The position numbers and the translations under genes were made by a program. This document shows positions 8,916 to 16,783 of a DNA stretch of 64,000 bases, piece after piece. The stretch covers positions 248,001-312,000 of the forward strand of contig NZ_JAAZQJ010000004.1 of assembly GCF_012275375.1 (NCBI RefSeq). The letters run 5' to 3'. Source of the stretch: Dyella sp. SG609. GTDB taxonomy: Bacteria; Pseudomonadota; Gammaproteobacteria; Xanthomonadales; Rhodanobacteraceae. How positions within the stretch are numbered: position 1 is the first letter of the stretch; each line of letters opens with the position of its first letter. The notes under the pieces were generated by a model, which saw only the letters and a list, made by a program, of their open reading frames with translations, did not search any database and was not told where the DNA came from.

Positions 8916-9791
8916 ATGAGCGTTCTCGTCAACAAGAACACCAAGGTGATCGTGCAGGGCTTCACCGGCCAGCAGGGCACCTTCCACGCGCAGCAGGCGC
9001 TGGACTACGGCACCAAGGTCGTCGGCGGCGTCACCCCGGGCAAGGGCGGCAGCGAGCACATCGGCCTGCCGGTCTTCAACAGCGTGGCCGAAGCGGTCGA
9101 CGACACCGGCGCCGACGCCTCGGTGATCTTCGTGCCGCCGCCGTTCGCGGCCGACTCGATCCTCGAAGCGATCGACGCCGGCATCAAGGTGATCGTGGCC
9201 ATCACCGAGGGCATCCCGGTGCTGGACATGCTGCGCGTCAAGAACGTGCTGGCGCAGCATCCGGAAACCGTGCTGATCGGGCCGAACTGCCCCGGCATCA
9301 TCACCCCGGGCGAGTGCAAGATCGGCATCATGCCGGGCCACATCCACCAGCCGGGCAAGGTCGGCATCGTGTCGCGCTCCGGCACGCTCACCTATGAAGC
9401 CGTGTTCCAGACCACCAACGAAGGCCTGGGCCAGTCCACCTGCATCGGCATCGGCGGCGACCCGATCAACGGCCTGAACTTCATCGACTGCCTGAAGCTG
9501 TTCCAGGACGACCCGCAGACCGAAGGCATCATCATGGTCGGCGAGATCGGCGGCAGCGCCGAGGAAGACGCCGCCGAGTTCATCGGCGAGTACGTGACCA
9601 AGCCGGTGGTGTCCTTCATCGCCGGCGCCTCGGCTCCGGCCGGCAAGCGCATGGGCCACGCCGGCGCGATCATCTCCGGCGGCAAGGGCACGGCCGCGGC
9701 GAAGTTCGCCGCGCTGGAGAAGGCGGGCGTCACCACGGTGAAGTCCCCGGCCGACCTGGGCAAGACCCTGGCGGGGCTGCTGAAGAAGTAA
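8916..9791 (+). CDS. sucD: Succinyl-CoA synthetase alpha subunit
   Basis: 291 residues with the CoA-binding Rossmann fold at the N-terminus and the phosphohistidine site H248 in [11 protein letters not shown]. It carries CoA and the phospho-enzyme intermediate and forms a complex with SucC from the gene 13 bp upstream. A clear intrinsic terminator follows about 35 bp after the stop. Confidence 0.98.
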   Translation: MSVLVNKNTKVIVQGFTGQQGTFHAQQALDYGTKVVGGVTPGKGGSEHIGLPVFNSVAEAVDDTGADASVIFVPPPFAADSILEAIDAGIKVIVAITEGIPVLDMLRVKNVLAQHPETVLIGPNCPGIITPGECKIGIMPGHIHQPGKVGIVSRSGTLTYEAVFQTTNEGLGQSTCIGIGGDPINGLNFIDCLKLFQDDPQTEGIIMVGEIGGSAEEDAAEFIGEYVTKPVVSFIAGASAPAGKRMGHAGAIISGGKGTAAAKFAALEKAGVTTVKSPADLGKTLAGLLKK

Positions 9792-9826
9792 GTCATCCTT
9801 GCTTAAGTCATCCTTGATGGGTGGCG

Positions 9827-9860
9827 AAAAAGGCCGCGGTTTCCGCGGCCTTTTTCTTTT
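9827..9860 (+). terminator. Intrinsic terminator of sucCD
   Basis: AAAAAGGCCGCGG, a short TT loop, then CCGCGGCCTTTTTCTTTT: a GC-rich perfect stem followed by a T-tract, 35 bp past the sucD stop. Confidence 0.9.
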
Positions 9861-9930
9861 GGGGAACGGGGAACAGGGATCGGGGAACGGGGAAGGCTGG
9901 GTTCCCCGTTCCCCGCTCCCCGATCCCCGG
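9861..9930. repeat. G-rich tandem/inverted repeat with quadruplex potential
   Basis: Bases 9861-9894 are a near-tandem series of GGGGAAC/GGGATC units. Bases 9901-9930 carry the complementary series (TTCCCCGTTCCCCG...). The segment can fold as a long hairpin, and each half fits the four-G-run quadruplex pattern on its G-rich strand. It lies between the sucCD terminator and the pilus-operon promoter. Confidence 0.65.
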
Positions 9931-9933
9931 CAT

Positions 9934-9963
9934 TTGACTAAACGTTTGGTTCGGGTCTACACA
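9934..9963 (+). promoter_or_regulatory. Candidate sigma-70 promoter of the pilus operon
   Basis: TTGACT (9934-9939), an 18-bp spacer and TACACA (9958-9963), about 75 bp before the first pilin start. A small palindrome, AAACGTTT (9940-9947), lies in the spacer and could be a regulator site. Confidence 0.4.
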
Positions 9964-10038
9964 TAGCGCCGCGCACGCCCGGGACGGCGGCACCGCCCGG
10001 ACAGCACTCGCATCGCTCACGTACCTCAGGGGGTCGTC

Positions 10039-10554
10039 ATGAAGCGCTCGCAGCAGCTGTGTTCCGCCTTGATCCTTGCCGGGGCCGCCTCCGCGGCACC
10101 CGCCGCCGTCTACAACAACGGCACCAGCCCCGCGGTCTTTACCGTCTCGCTCACGCTGCAGGCCAACTGCACCATCGGCGCCAGCGCGCTGGCCTTCGGC
10201 AGCTACGGCGTGCTGGGTTCGGCCATCAACCAGCAGACTACGGTGCAGGTGACCTGCACCAACACCACGCCCTACAACGTGGGCCTGGATGCGGGCGGGG
10301 TGAGCGGCTCCACCGTGGCCGCGCGGCTGATGGCCGGCACCACCGCCGGCAATACCAGCACCACCGTCGGCTTCCAGCTCTATCAGGACGCCGGCCACAG
10401 CACGATCTGGGGCAATACGCAGGGGACGGATACCGTCGCCGGCACCGGCAGCGGCTCGGCCCAGTCGATCAATGTCTACGGCCAGGTGCCCGCCCAGGCC
10501 ACGCCGAAGCCGGACACCTACCAGACCACCGTGACCGCCACGGTCTATTTCTGA
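10039..10554 (+). CDS. Spore-coat-U (SCPU) domain pilin, CsuA/B-like major subunit
   Basis: 171 residues: a signal peptide ending near SAAPAA, an N-terminal beta extension (AVFTVSLTLQANC) suited to donor-strand exchange, then one SCPU domain with a conserved Cys pair and the C-terminal strand TYQTTVTATVYF. This is the form of major subunits of archaic chaperone-usher pili (CsuA/B type), which are secreted to the periplasm and polymerised on the cell surface for adhesion and biofilm. It is first in a four-gene operon, 4 bp ahead of the chaperone gene. Confidence 0.85.
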   Translation: MKRSQQLCSALILAGAASAAPAAVYNNGTSPAVFTVSLTLQANCTIGASALAFGSYGVLGSAINQQTTVQVTCTNTTPYNVGLDAGGVSGSTVAARLMAGTTAGNTSTTVGFQLYQDAGHSTIWGNTQGTDTVAGTGSGSAQSINVYGQVPAQATPKPDTYQTTVTATVYF

Positions 10555-10558
10555 GGCC

Positions 10559-11278
10559 ATGCGGCGCCTGACCGCCGCCGCGCTGGCTGCCGGCGCCGCC
10601 CTGGCGGCGCACGCCTCGTCGCTGCAGATCTCGCCGGTGACGGTGGAGCTGCCGCCCGGCCAGAACGCCTCCGCCCTGACCCTGCGCAACCCGGGCAAGG
10701 AGCCGGTCTACGGCCAGGTACGCGTGTTCCGCTGGGACCAGGCACCGGACGACGACCGCCTGGAACCCAGCGATGACCTGGTCGCCAGCCCGCCCTTGAT
10801 CCGCATCGAGCCGCAGGGCGAGCAGTTGGTGCGGCTGGTGCGCCGCGACGGCTCCGCCGTGGCGGAAGAGCGCTACTACCGCGTGCTGGTCGACGAGGTG
10901 CCCAACCTGGACGCCGCGCCCGGCAACGGCGTGAACATCCGCCTGCGCTATTCCGTGCCCGTGTTCCTCGAACCCGCCGGCGCGCCCGCGCTGCCCAAGC
11001 TCAGCTGGGAGCTGCGCCGCGAAGGCACGCAATGGCAGCTGCGCGTAAGCAATACGGGCGGACGCCGCGCCCAGCTCGCCGCCGTGCGGGTGGTGGGCGC
11101 CGACGGCGCGGCGCAGGAAATCAACCCGGGCTTGCTCGGCTACGTGCTGGCGGGGAGGACGCGGCAATGGACGATCGCGCTGGACGACAAGCTGGCGGCC
11201 CACGGGCCGCTGAAGCTCCGCGCCAACCTCAACGCCCAGCCCATCGAGACGGAGCTGAGCGTCGCCGCGCGGCCATGA
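10559..11278 (+). CDS. Periplasmic pilus chaperone, CsuC/PapD-like
   Basis: 239 residues with a signal peptide and a two-domain immunoglobulin-like chaperone fold. The N-terminal half has the strand pattern LQISPVTVELPPGQNASALTL and the subunit-binding region ending in RYYRVLVDEVP. It would hold pilin subunits by donor-strand complementation and deliver them to the usher. It sits directly between the pilin and usher genes. Confidence 0.88.
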   Translation: MRRLTAAALAAGAALAAHASSLQISPVTVELPPGQNASALTLRNPGKEPVYGQVRVFRWDQAPDDDRLEPSDDLVASPPLIRIEPQGEQLVRLVRRDGSAVAEERYYRVLVDEVPNLDAAPGNGVNIRLRYSVPVFLEPAGAPALPKLSWELRREGTQWQLRVSNTGGRRAQLAAVRVVGADGAAQEINPGLLGYVLAGRTRQWTIALDDKLAAHGPLKLRANLNAQPIETELSVAARP

Positions 11279-11281
11279 CGC

Positions 11282-13648
11282 ATGCATCCGGCGCGCTGCC
11301 CCGATGGAACGGCGCGAACGGATGAACGCCGGACGGGCGTGGGCCGCTGCCTCCTTTGCTGCGCACTGGCCCTGGCGCTGCCGGCGCGGGCCGACGACCT
11401 GCCGCTGCCCGCCGCGCTCGACATGGCGCAGCCGCAGGAGGTCTTCCTCGACGTGATCCTCAACGGCCAGCCCAGCGGACGGATCCTGCGCTTCCGCGCC
11501 ACCGGCGAGCGCCTGGCCTGCGACGCGGCGGAACTCGCCTCGCTCGGGCTGGACCCCGCACGCCTGGGCCGCACCGGCGAGGTGTCGCTGGACGACGTGC
11601 CCGGCCTGTCCTACCACTACGACGCCGCCACCCAGCGGGTGGAACTGACCGCCGCCGACAGCCTGCGCCTGCCCTTCGTGGCCGACGCGCGCCAGCTCGG
11701 CCGCACGCCGCCGGCGCAGAGCGGGCGCGGCCTGCTGATCAACTACGACGCCTACGTGCAGAGCGGCAGCGACGCGCGCCTGGCGCTGTGGTCGGAGCTG
11801 CGCTACTTCGCGCCCTCCGGCGTGTTCGCTAACACCGGCACGTACTACGACGGCGGCGGCCAGCACCGCTACCTGCGCTACGACACCGCGTGGACGCGCT
11901 CGGACCCGGCCACCACCAGCGTGCTGCAGCTCGGCGACAGCATCACCTCCGCGCTCAACTGGTCGCGTCCCGTGCGCTTCGCCGGCGTGCAGTGGCGCAG
12001 CGATTTCGGCCTGCGGCCGGACCTGATCACCTTTCCGCTGCCGTCGCTGGGCGGCTCGGCGGCGGTGCCGTCGGCGGTGGACCTGTACGTCAACAACGTG
12101 CGGCGCGCCAGCGTGGACGTGCCCAGCGGCCCGTTCGTGCTGAACCAGGCGCCGGGCATCAGCGGCGCGGGCCAGGCCACGCTGGTGACGCGCGATGCGC
12201 TGGGCCGCACGGTGACCACCGCGCTGCCGCTGTATATCGATGCGCGCATGCTCGCCGAAGGGCTGGACAGCTACGGCGTCGAGGCGGGTTTCGTGCGGCG
12301 GCGCTATGGGCTGGCTTCGTTCGATTACGCCTCGCATCCTTCCGCCAGCGGTTCGTGGCGGCACGGCGTGAGCGATGCGTTCACTGTCGAAGTGCATGGC
12401 GAAGCGAGCGCGGGCCTGGCCAATGCCGGCGGCGGCGCGCTGGTGCGGCTCGGGCAGGCCGGCGTGCTGAGCGGTTCGCTGTCCTTGAGCGGCGGCCGCG
12501 AGACGGGACGGCAGGCCAGCTTCGGCTACCAGTGGATCCGGCCCGACGTGGCGATCGATGCGGAACTGACCGAGCGCACGCCGGACTACGCCGACCTCGC
12601 CTCGCGCGAAGGCGCGCCCGCGCCGCGGCGGCTGGCGCGGTTCACCGTGTCGCTGCCGTTCGCGCCGGGCCAGAACGTGGCGCTCAGCTATATCGCCCTG
12701 CGTTCGCCGGGTGCCTCGCCTTCGCGCATCGGCGCACTGACCTGGATCTGGTCGGTGGCGCGCTGGGCTTCGCTCAACCTGAGCGCCTACCGCGACTTCG
12801 CGCGGCCTTCGTCCCAGGGCGCGTTTCTCAGCCTGAATCTCTCGCTGGACGGGCGTATCACGGCCAGCGCGCTCGGCGGCAGCCAGGGCGGCCAGCCGTA
12901 CCGCAACCTGCAGGCGCTGCGTCCGGCCGACTACAGCGGCGGCTGGGGCTGGGGCGTGCAGGACGGGCGCAGCGGCGGGCTGAACTTCCGCCAGGCGCAG
13001 CTGCAATACCTGGGCAGCGCGGGCCAGCTCACCGCGCTGGTGCAGGACACCGATGGCCATCGCACCGCCTCGCTCGATGCCTACGGCGCCCTGGTCTGGA
13101 TGGACGGCAGCCTGCAGCCGGCGCGCCGCATCTACGACGGCTTCGCCCTGGTCTCCACCGACGGCGTGCCCGGCGTGCCGGTGCTGCACGAAAACCGCCC
13201 GATCGGCCGCACCGACCAGGGCGGCCATCTGCTGGTGCCGGATCTCAACGCTTACCAGGCGAACCGCCTGGCCATCGACAGCCTGTCGCTGCCGGCCGAT
13301 ACGCAGGTGGATTCGGTCGCCCAGGATGTGGTGCCGCAGGCCCGTTCGGGCGTGCTCGCGCATTTCCCGCTGTCGCGCTATGCGGCGGCGTCGATCGTGC
13401 TGGTGGATGGGACCGGCCAGCCCTTGCCGGCGGGCACGCGCGTGCATCATGCGGAAAGCGGCATGGACACCGTGGTGGGTTACGACGGCATCACCTTCGT
13501 CAGCGGCCTGCGCGAGCGCAACCGGCTGCAGCTCGACGGCGATGGCTGGCATTGCGCCGTGGCCTTCGACTACCGCCGCCCGGCGGACGGCTCGCTGCCG
13601 CGCATCGGGCCGCTGAGCTGCCCGAAGCAGCCGGAGTCCGCGCGATGA
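11282..13648 (+). CDS. Outer-membrane pilus usher, CsuD-like
   Basis: 788 residues with an N-terminal signal (LLCCALALALPARA), an N-terminal periplasmic domain, a beta-barrel with plug in the middle (VDLYVNNVRRASVDVPSGPF is typical usher sequence), and C-terminal domains ending in a Cys-containing segment. It is the translocation pore and assembly platform of the pilus. The start at 11282 is 3 bp after the chaperone stop; an in-frame GTG at 11339, right before the hydrophobic core, is possible. Its stop overlaps the next gene by 4 bp. Confidence 0.88.
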   Translation: MHPARCPDGTARTDERRTGVGRCLLCCALALALPARADDLPLPAALDMAQPQEVFLDVILNGQPSGRILRFRATGERLACDAAELASLGLDPARLGRTGEVSLDDVPGLSYHYDAATQRVELTAADSLRLPFVADARQLGRTPPAQSGRGLLINYDAYVQSGSDARLALWSELRYFAPSGVFANTGTYYDGGGQHRYLRYDTAWTRSDPATTSVLQLGDSITSALNWSRPVRFAGVQWRSDFGLRPDLITFPLPSLGGSAAVPSAVDLYVNNVRRASVDVPSGPFVLNQAPGISGAGQATLVTRDALGRTVTTALPLYIDARMLAEGLDSYGVEAGFVRRRYGLASFDYASHPSASGSWRHGVSDAFTVEVHGEASAGLANAGGGALVRLGQAGVLSGSLSLSGGRETGRQASFGYQWIRPDVAIDAELTERTPDYADLASREGAPAPRRLARFTVSLPFAPGQNVALSYIALRSPGASPSRIGALTWIWSVARWASLNLSAYRDFARPSSQGAFLSLNLSLDGRITASALGGSQGGQPYRNLQALRPADYSGGWGWGVQDGRSGGLNFRQAQLQYLGSAGQLTALVQDTDGHRTASLDAYGALVWMDGSLQPARRIYDGFALVSTDGVPGVPVLHENRPIGRTDQGGHLLVPDLNAYQANRLAIDSLSLPADTQVDSVAQDVVPQARSGVLAHFPLSRYAAASIVLVDGTGQPLPAGTRVHHAESGMDTVVGYDGITFVSGLRERNRLQLDGDGWHCAVAFDYRRPADGSLPRIGPLSCPKQPESAR

Positions 13649-14598
13649 TGCGCTGGCTTGCCTTGCTGCTGTTCGGCTGCGCTCTGGCGTGGTGCGGTGC
13701 TTCGCGCGCGCAGACCTGCACCGCCACCCCGAGCAATCTCGACTTCGGCAACGTCAACCCGATCGCCGGCGCCGCGGTGGCGCGCACCGGCACCATCAAT
13801 GTCACCTGCAACTGGACGCTGATCTCGCTGCAGCCCAATGCGCTGGTCTGCCTCAATCTGAGCACCGCGACCACGCGCGCCATGGCCAACGGCGCCAGCA
13901 CCATGCAGTACGGCCTGTTCCAGGACGCGGGCAATACGCAGACCTGGGGCTCCACCGTCAGCGGCAATACGCCGATCTCGGTGTCCATCGCCAAGCCGCT
14001 GATCGGCACCGCGGGCAATGCGACGGTGAACTACTACGGCCAGATCACCGCCGGCCAGACCACGGTGCCCACCACCGGCAATGCCAGCACGGTGTACAGC
14101 CAGAGCTTCAATGCGGAGACGGTGCTGTCCTACGGCTACTACCTGCTGACGGCGCCGAGCTGCGCTTCGCTCAGTTCGGCCGGAAGCTTTCCGTTCACCG
14201 TCAGCGCGACGGTGACCAACAACTGCAATATCAGCGCGACCAACCTCAGCTTCGGCACCGCCGGCCTGATCGGCGCGGGCATCAATGCGACCAGCAGCCT
14301 GAGCGTGACCTGCACCAATAACGACGCCTGGCGCATCTCGATCAACGGCGGCGGCAGCGGCAACGTGGCGGCGCGCGTGATGCAGCGGACGGGCGGGGGA
14401 GGTTCCGTCAACTACCAGTTGTATACCGACAGCGCGCGCACCCTGGCCTGGGGCGACGGCACCGGCGGCACCACGCGCGCCACCGGCACCGGCACGGGGC
14501 TGGCGCAAAGCGTCACGGTGTACGGGCGCGTGCCGTCGCAGGCGACGCCGAGGCCCGGGAGCTACGGCGATACGGTGACGGCGACGATCGAGTTCTAG
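13645..14598 (+). CDS. Two-domain SCPU tip subunit, CsuE-like
   Basis: 317 residues with a signal peptide and two SCPU domains: an N-terminal one (about 25-175, TCTATPSNLDFGNVNP) and a C-terminal one (about 185-317). The C-terminal domain closely resembles the major pilin at 10039 (matching blocks include SVTVYGRVPSQATPRPGSYGDT). The layout is that of a tip adhesin: an outer receptor domain plus a pilin-like domain that fits onto the fibre. Translation is coupled to the usher gene by an ATGA overlap. No adhesion ligand can be predicted. Confidence 0.82.
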   Translation: MMRWLALLLFGCALAWCGASRAQTCTATPSNLDFGNVNPIAGAAVARTGTINVTCNWTLISLQPNALVCLNLSTATTRAMANGASTMQYGLFQDAGNTQTWGSTVSGNTPISVSIAKPLIGTAGNATVNYYGQITAGQTTVPTTGNASTVYSQSFNAETVLSYGYYLLTAPSCASLSSAGSFPFTVSATVTNNCNISATNLSFGTAGLIGAGINATSSLSVTCTNNDAWRISINGGGSGNVAARVMQRTGGGGSVNYQLYTDSARTLAWGDGTGGTTRATGTGTGLAQSVTVYGRVPSQATPRPGSYGDTVTATIEF

Positions 14599-14846
14599 AA
14601 GGTTATTTCCCAGCGGGCCGGCGCGAGGCGGCGCGTCGACGAAGGCGCGCGCTTGGGATCGTTTGCCTGCACGCGGTACGGGGAATCCAGCGCGCAGTTC
14701 ACCACCGGCGGCTCGCGCTCCTGTCCGCGGCGGTCGATCCGGCAGCTTTCCTGGATGGTGAGGCTGACCTCGAGCGTGGTGGATTCGGTGGCGGCGAAGC
14801 TGGCGCAGGGCAACAGCAGCAGGGCGAGCAGGAGCGGACGGGGCAT
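14595..14846 (-). CDS. Small secreted protein resembling a truncated SCPU pilin
   Basis: 83 residues with a clear signal peptide (LLLALLLLPCASFAA). The mature part begins ESTTLEVSLTIQESCRI, which matches the extension and first Cys of the neighbouring pilin (AVFTVSLTLQANCTI), and continues to a second Cys before a SPYRV segment that parallels TPYNV of the pilin. It then stops about 100 residues short of a full SCPU domain. It is convergent with the tip-subunit gene, overlapping it by 4 bp, and lies 54 bp downstream of the lysR-type gene. It could be a decayed pilin or a small capping protein. Confidence 0.6.
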   Translation of the reverse strand: MPRPLLLALLLLPCASFAATESTTLEVSLTIQESCRIDRRGQEREPPVVNCALDSPYRVQANDPKRAPSSTRRLAPARWEITF

Positions 14847-14900
14847 GCGGCGGAGACGTGATGGGATCTCCCTCCTTGATCGGCGGAGCCGGCCCGTTCT

Positions 14901-15809
14901 TTAAGCGCCGTCGCGCTGGCGCAGCTGTTTGGCGGCGGTGGCGAGCAGGGCGGCGGTGAGCCGCTCCAGCGTGGCCGAGCGCACCGACCAGTGCTGCCAG
15001 TACAGCGGCACGTCCAGCCAGCGCCCGGGCGCGATGGCCTGCACGGTGCCCTCGCGCAGCGGTTTGCGCAGCATCGATTCCGGCGCCATGCACCAGCCCA
15101 GGTCCAGCCCCGCGGCATCGACGAAGCCGGTGGAGGAGGGCAGGTAGTGGGTAGGCGGGGCCAGCCGGGCGCGGGTGATTTTGCGGATGAAGCGCCGCTG
15201 CAGCGCGTCCTTGCGGTTGAACACCACCATCGGCGCGCTGCCCAGCGCGGCGGCATCCACGCCATGCGCGAAGTGGCGCGCCACGAACCTGGGCGAGGCG
15301 ATCGGCAGGTAGCGCATCGCGCCCAGCGGCCGTGACGTGCAGCCCTGCACCGGGTGCGCATCGGCGGTGATCGCGCCGAGCACGCTGCCATCGCGCAGCA
15401 GGTCCAGCGAGTGGTCCTGGTCTTCCACCCGCACGTCGAACAGCAGGCCGTGGCGTTCGTGCAGCGCGGCGAGCGCGCCGAGGAACCAGGTGGCCAGCGA
15501 ATCGGCGTTCACCGCGATGGCCAGCGTGGCCGGCGCCTGGTCCGCCGCGCGCTCCACCGCGAAGGCCTGCAGGGTTTCCGCTTCCAGCAGCTGCATCTGC
15601 TGCACGCTGCGCAGCAGGTGTTCGCCGGCGGCGGTGGCGCGGCAGGGCGCCTGGCGCAGGATCAGCACCTGGCCCAGCCGGTCCTCCAGCGCCTTGATGC
15701 GCTGGGACACCGCCGACGGCGTCACCGACAGCCGCCGCGCGGCGCCTTCGAAACTGCCTTCGCCGAGCACGGCGGCGAAGGCGGCGAGCTGGGGGTTGAG
15801 CAGGGTCAT
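14901..15809 (-). CDS. argP: LysR-family regulator, ArgP/LysG type
   Basis: 302 residues with an N-terminal winged HTH (AAFAAVLGEGSFEGAARRLSVTPSAVSQRIKALEDRLG) typical of the ArgP (IciA)/LysG branch, and a C-terminal LysR substrate-binding domain. Members sense lysine or arginine and activate an adjacent basic-amino-acid exporter. The divergent neighbour at 16104 is exactly such a LysE-type exporter, which supports the assignment. Whether the effector is arginine, lysine or both is not visible. Confidence 0.88.
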   Translation of the reverse strand: MTLLNPQLAAFAAVLGEGSFEGAARRLSVTPSAVSQRIKALEDRLGQVLILRQAPCRATAAGEHLLRSVQQMQLLEAETLQAFAVERAADQAPATLAIAVNADSLATWFLGALAALHERHGLLFDVRVEDQDHSLDLLRDGSVLGAITADAHPVQGCTSRPLGAMRYLPIASPRFVARHFAHGVDAAALGSAPMVVFNRKDALQRRFIRKITRARLAPPTHYLPSSTGFVDAAGLDLGWCMAPESMLRKPLREGTVQAIAPGRWLDVPLYWQHWSVRSATLERLTAALLATAAKQLRQRDGA

Positions 15810-15915
15810 GGCGGGTTCCTTCGATGAAGAAAATCTAATTCAGGATAAGTCGATTTAGTTTTACTGAAATGAGGGCGTATCGCATCCTTGATGGACTCAG
15901 TCCCCAAGCCCGAAT

Positions 15916-16050
15916 CCTTCTCCCTCCGGGAGAAGGTGGCGGCAGCCGGATGAGGGTACGGGCGGAGCGGGGCGCCTCGCTCCGCCCGTACCCTCACCCC
16001 CACCCCTCTCTCCCACGGGGACTACCTGCGGGTCGCCGGAGGGAGAGGGG
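15916..16050. repeat. Composite palindromic repeat between argP and lysE
   Basis: Three nested elements. First, CCTTCTCCC/GGGAGAAGG (15916-15936). Second, perfect 19-bp arms at 15951-15969 and 15978-15996 around an 8-nt loop. Third, an imperfect CCCCTCTC.../...GAGAGGGG pair to 16050. The lysE promoter must lie either upstream, giving a structured leader, or in the 50 bp after it. Confidence 0.7.
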
Positions 16051-16103
16051 CTTTACGTCGCGGCCTATCCCGCGTTCTTTCATCACCAACCGTCGAAATC
16101 TTC

Positions 16104-16721
16104 ATGCAGACCTCCGCTTATCTAGCGGGCCTCGCCGCCGGCGCAGGCCTGATCATCGCCATCGGCGCGCAGAACGCCTTCGTGCTGCGCCAGGGCCTGC
16201 AGCGCCGGCACGTCGGGCCGGTGGTGCTGGTGTGCATCGTGGCCGACGCGGCGCTGATCCTGCTCGGCGTGGCCGGCATGGGCCTGCTGGTGAAGGAGAT
16301 GCCCGCGCTGCTGCAGGTGCTGCGCTATGCCGGCGCGGCTTTCCTGCTCGCCTATGGCGCCCTGGCATTGCGCCGCGCCTGGAACGGCGAGAGCGGCCTG
16401 CAGCCGTCGGAAGACGGCTCCGCCGGCCGCCGCCGCGCACTGCTGGCCTGCCTGGCCTTCACCCTGCTCAATCCGCACGTCTATCTCGACACGGTGGTGC
16501 TGCTGGGCAGCCTGTCCACGCATTACGAAGGCGCGGGGCGCTGGTCGTTCGCGGGCGGCGCGTGCACGGCCAGCGTGCTGTGGTTCACAGCGCTGGGCTA
16601 TGGCGCGCGCGCACTGCTGCCGGTGTTCCGCAGCCCCATGGCGTGGCGCGTGTTCGACGTGCTGGTGGCGGCTTTCATGGTGACACTGGCGGTGCTGCTG
16701 CTGACCCGGCCGCTGGGTTGA
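16104..16721 (+). CDS. LysE/ArgO-family basic amino acid exporter
   Basis: 205 residues with about six hydrophobic segments and the family signature GLIIAIGAQNAFVLRQG near the N-terminus. LysE and ArgO export lysine or arginine across the inner membrane to relieve overload. The divergent ArgP/LysG-type regulator is its expected activator. No strong ribosome site is seen before the ATG. Confidence 0.9.
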   Translation: MQTSAYLAGLAAGAGLIIAIGAQNAFVLRQGLQRRHVGPVVLVCIVADAALILLGVAGMGLLVKEMPALLQVLRYAGAAFLLAYGALALRRAWNGESGLQPSEDGSAGRRRALLACLAFTLLNPHVYLDTVVLLGSLSTHYEGAGRWSFAGGACTASVLWFTALGYGARALLPVFRSPMAWRVFDVLVAAFMVTLAVLLLTRPLG

Positions 16722-16783
16722 CCCGCGCCGGCGGGGAAGGGCTGCGAGTATCATGAGCGGCCATTCCCCATGGATTCCCAGGC

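Noticed and set aside
10469..13552. A very long open frame on the minus strand across the pilus usher gene
   Set aside because: It is antisense to a recognisable usher, has His/Arg/Ala-rich composition typical of shadow frames in GC-rich DNA, and shows no known motifs.
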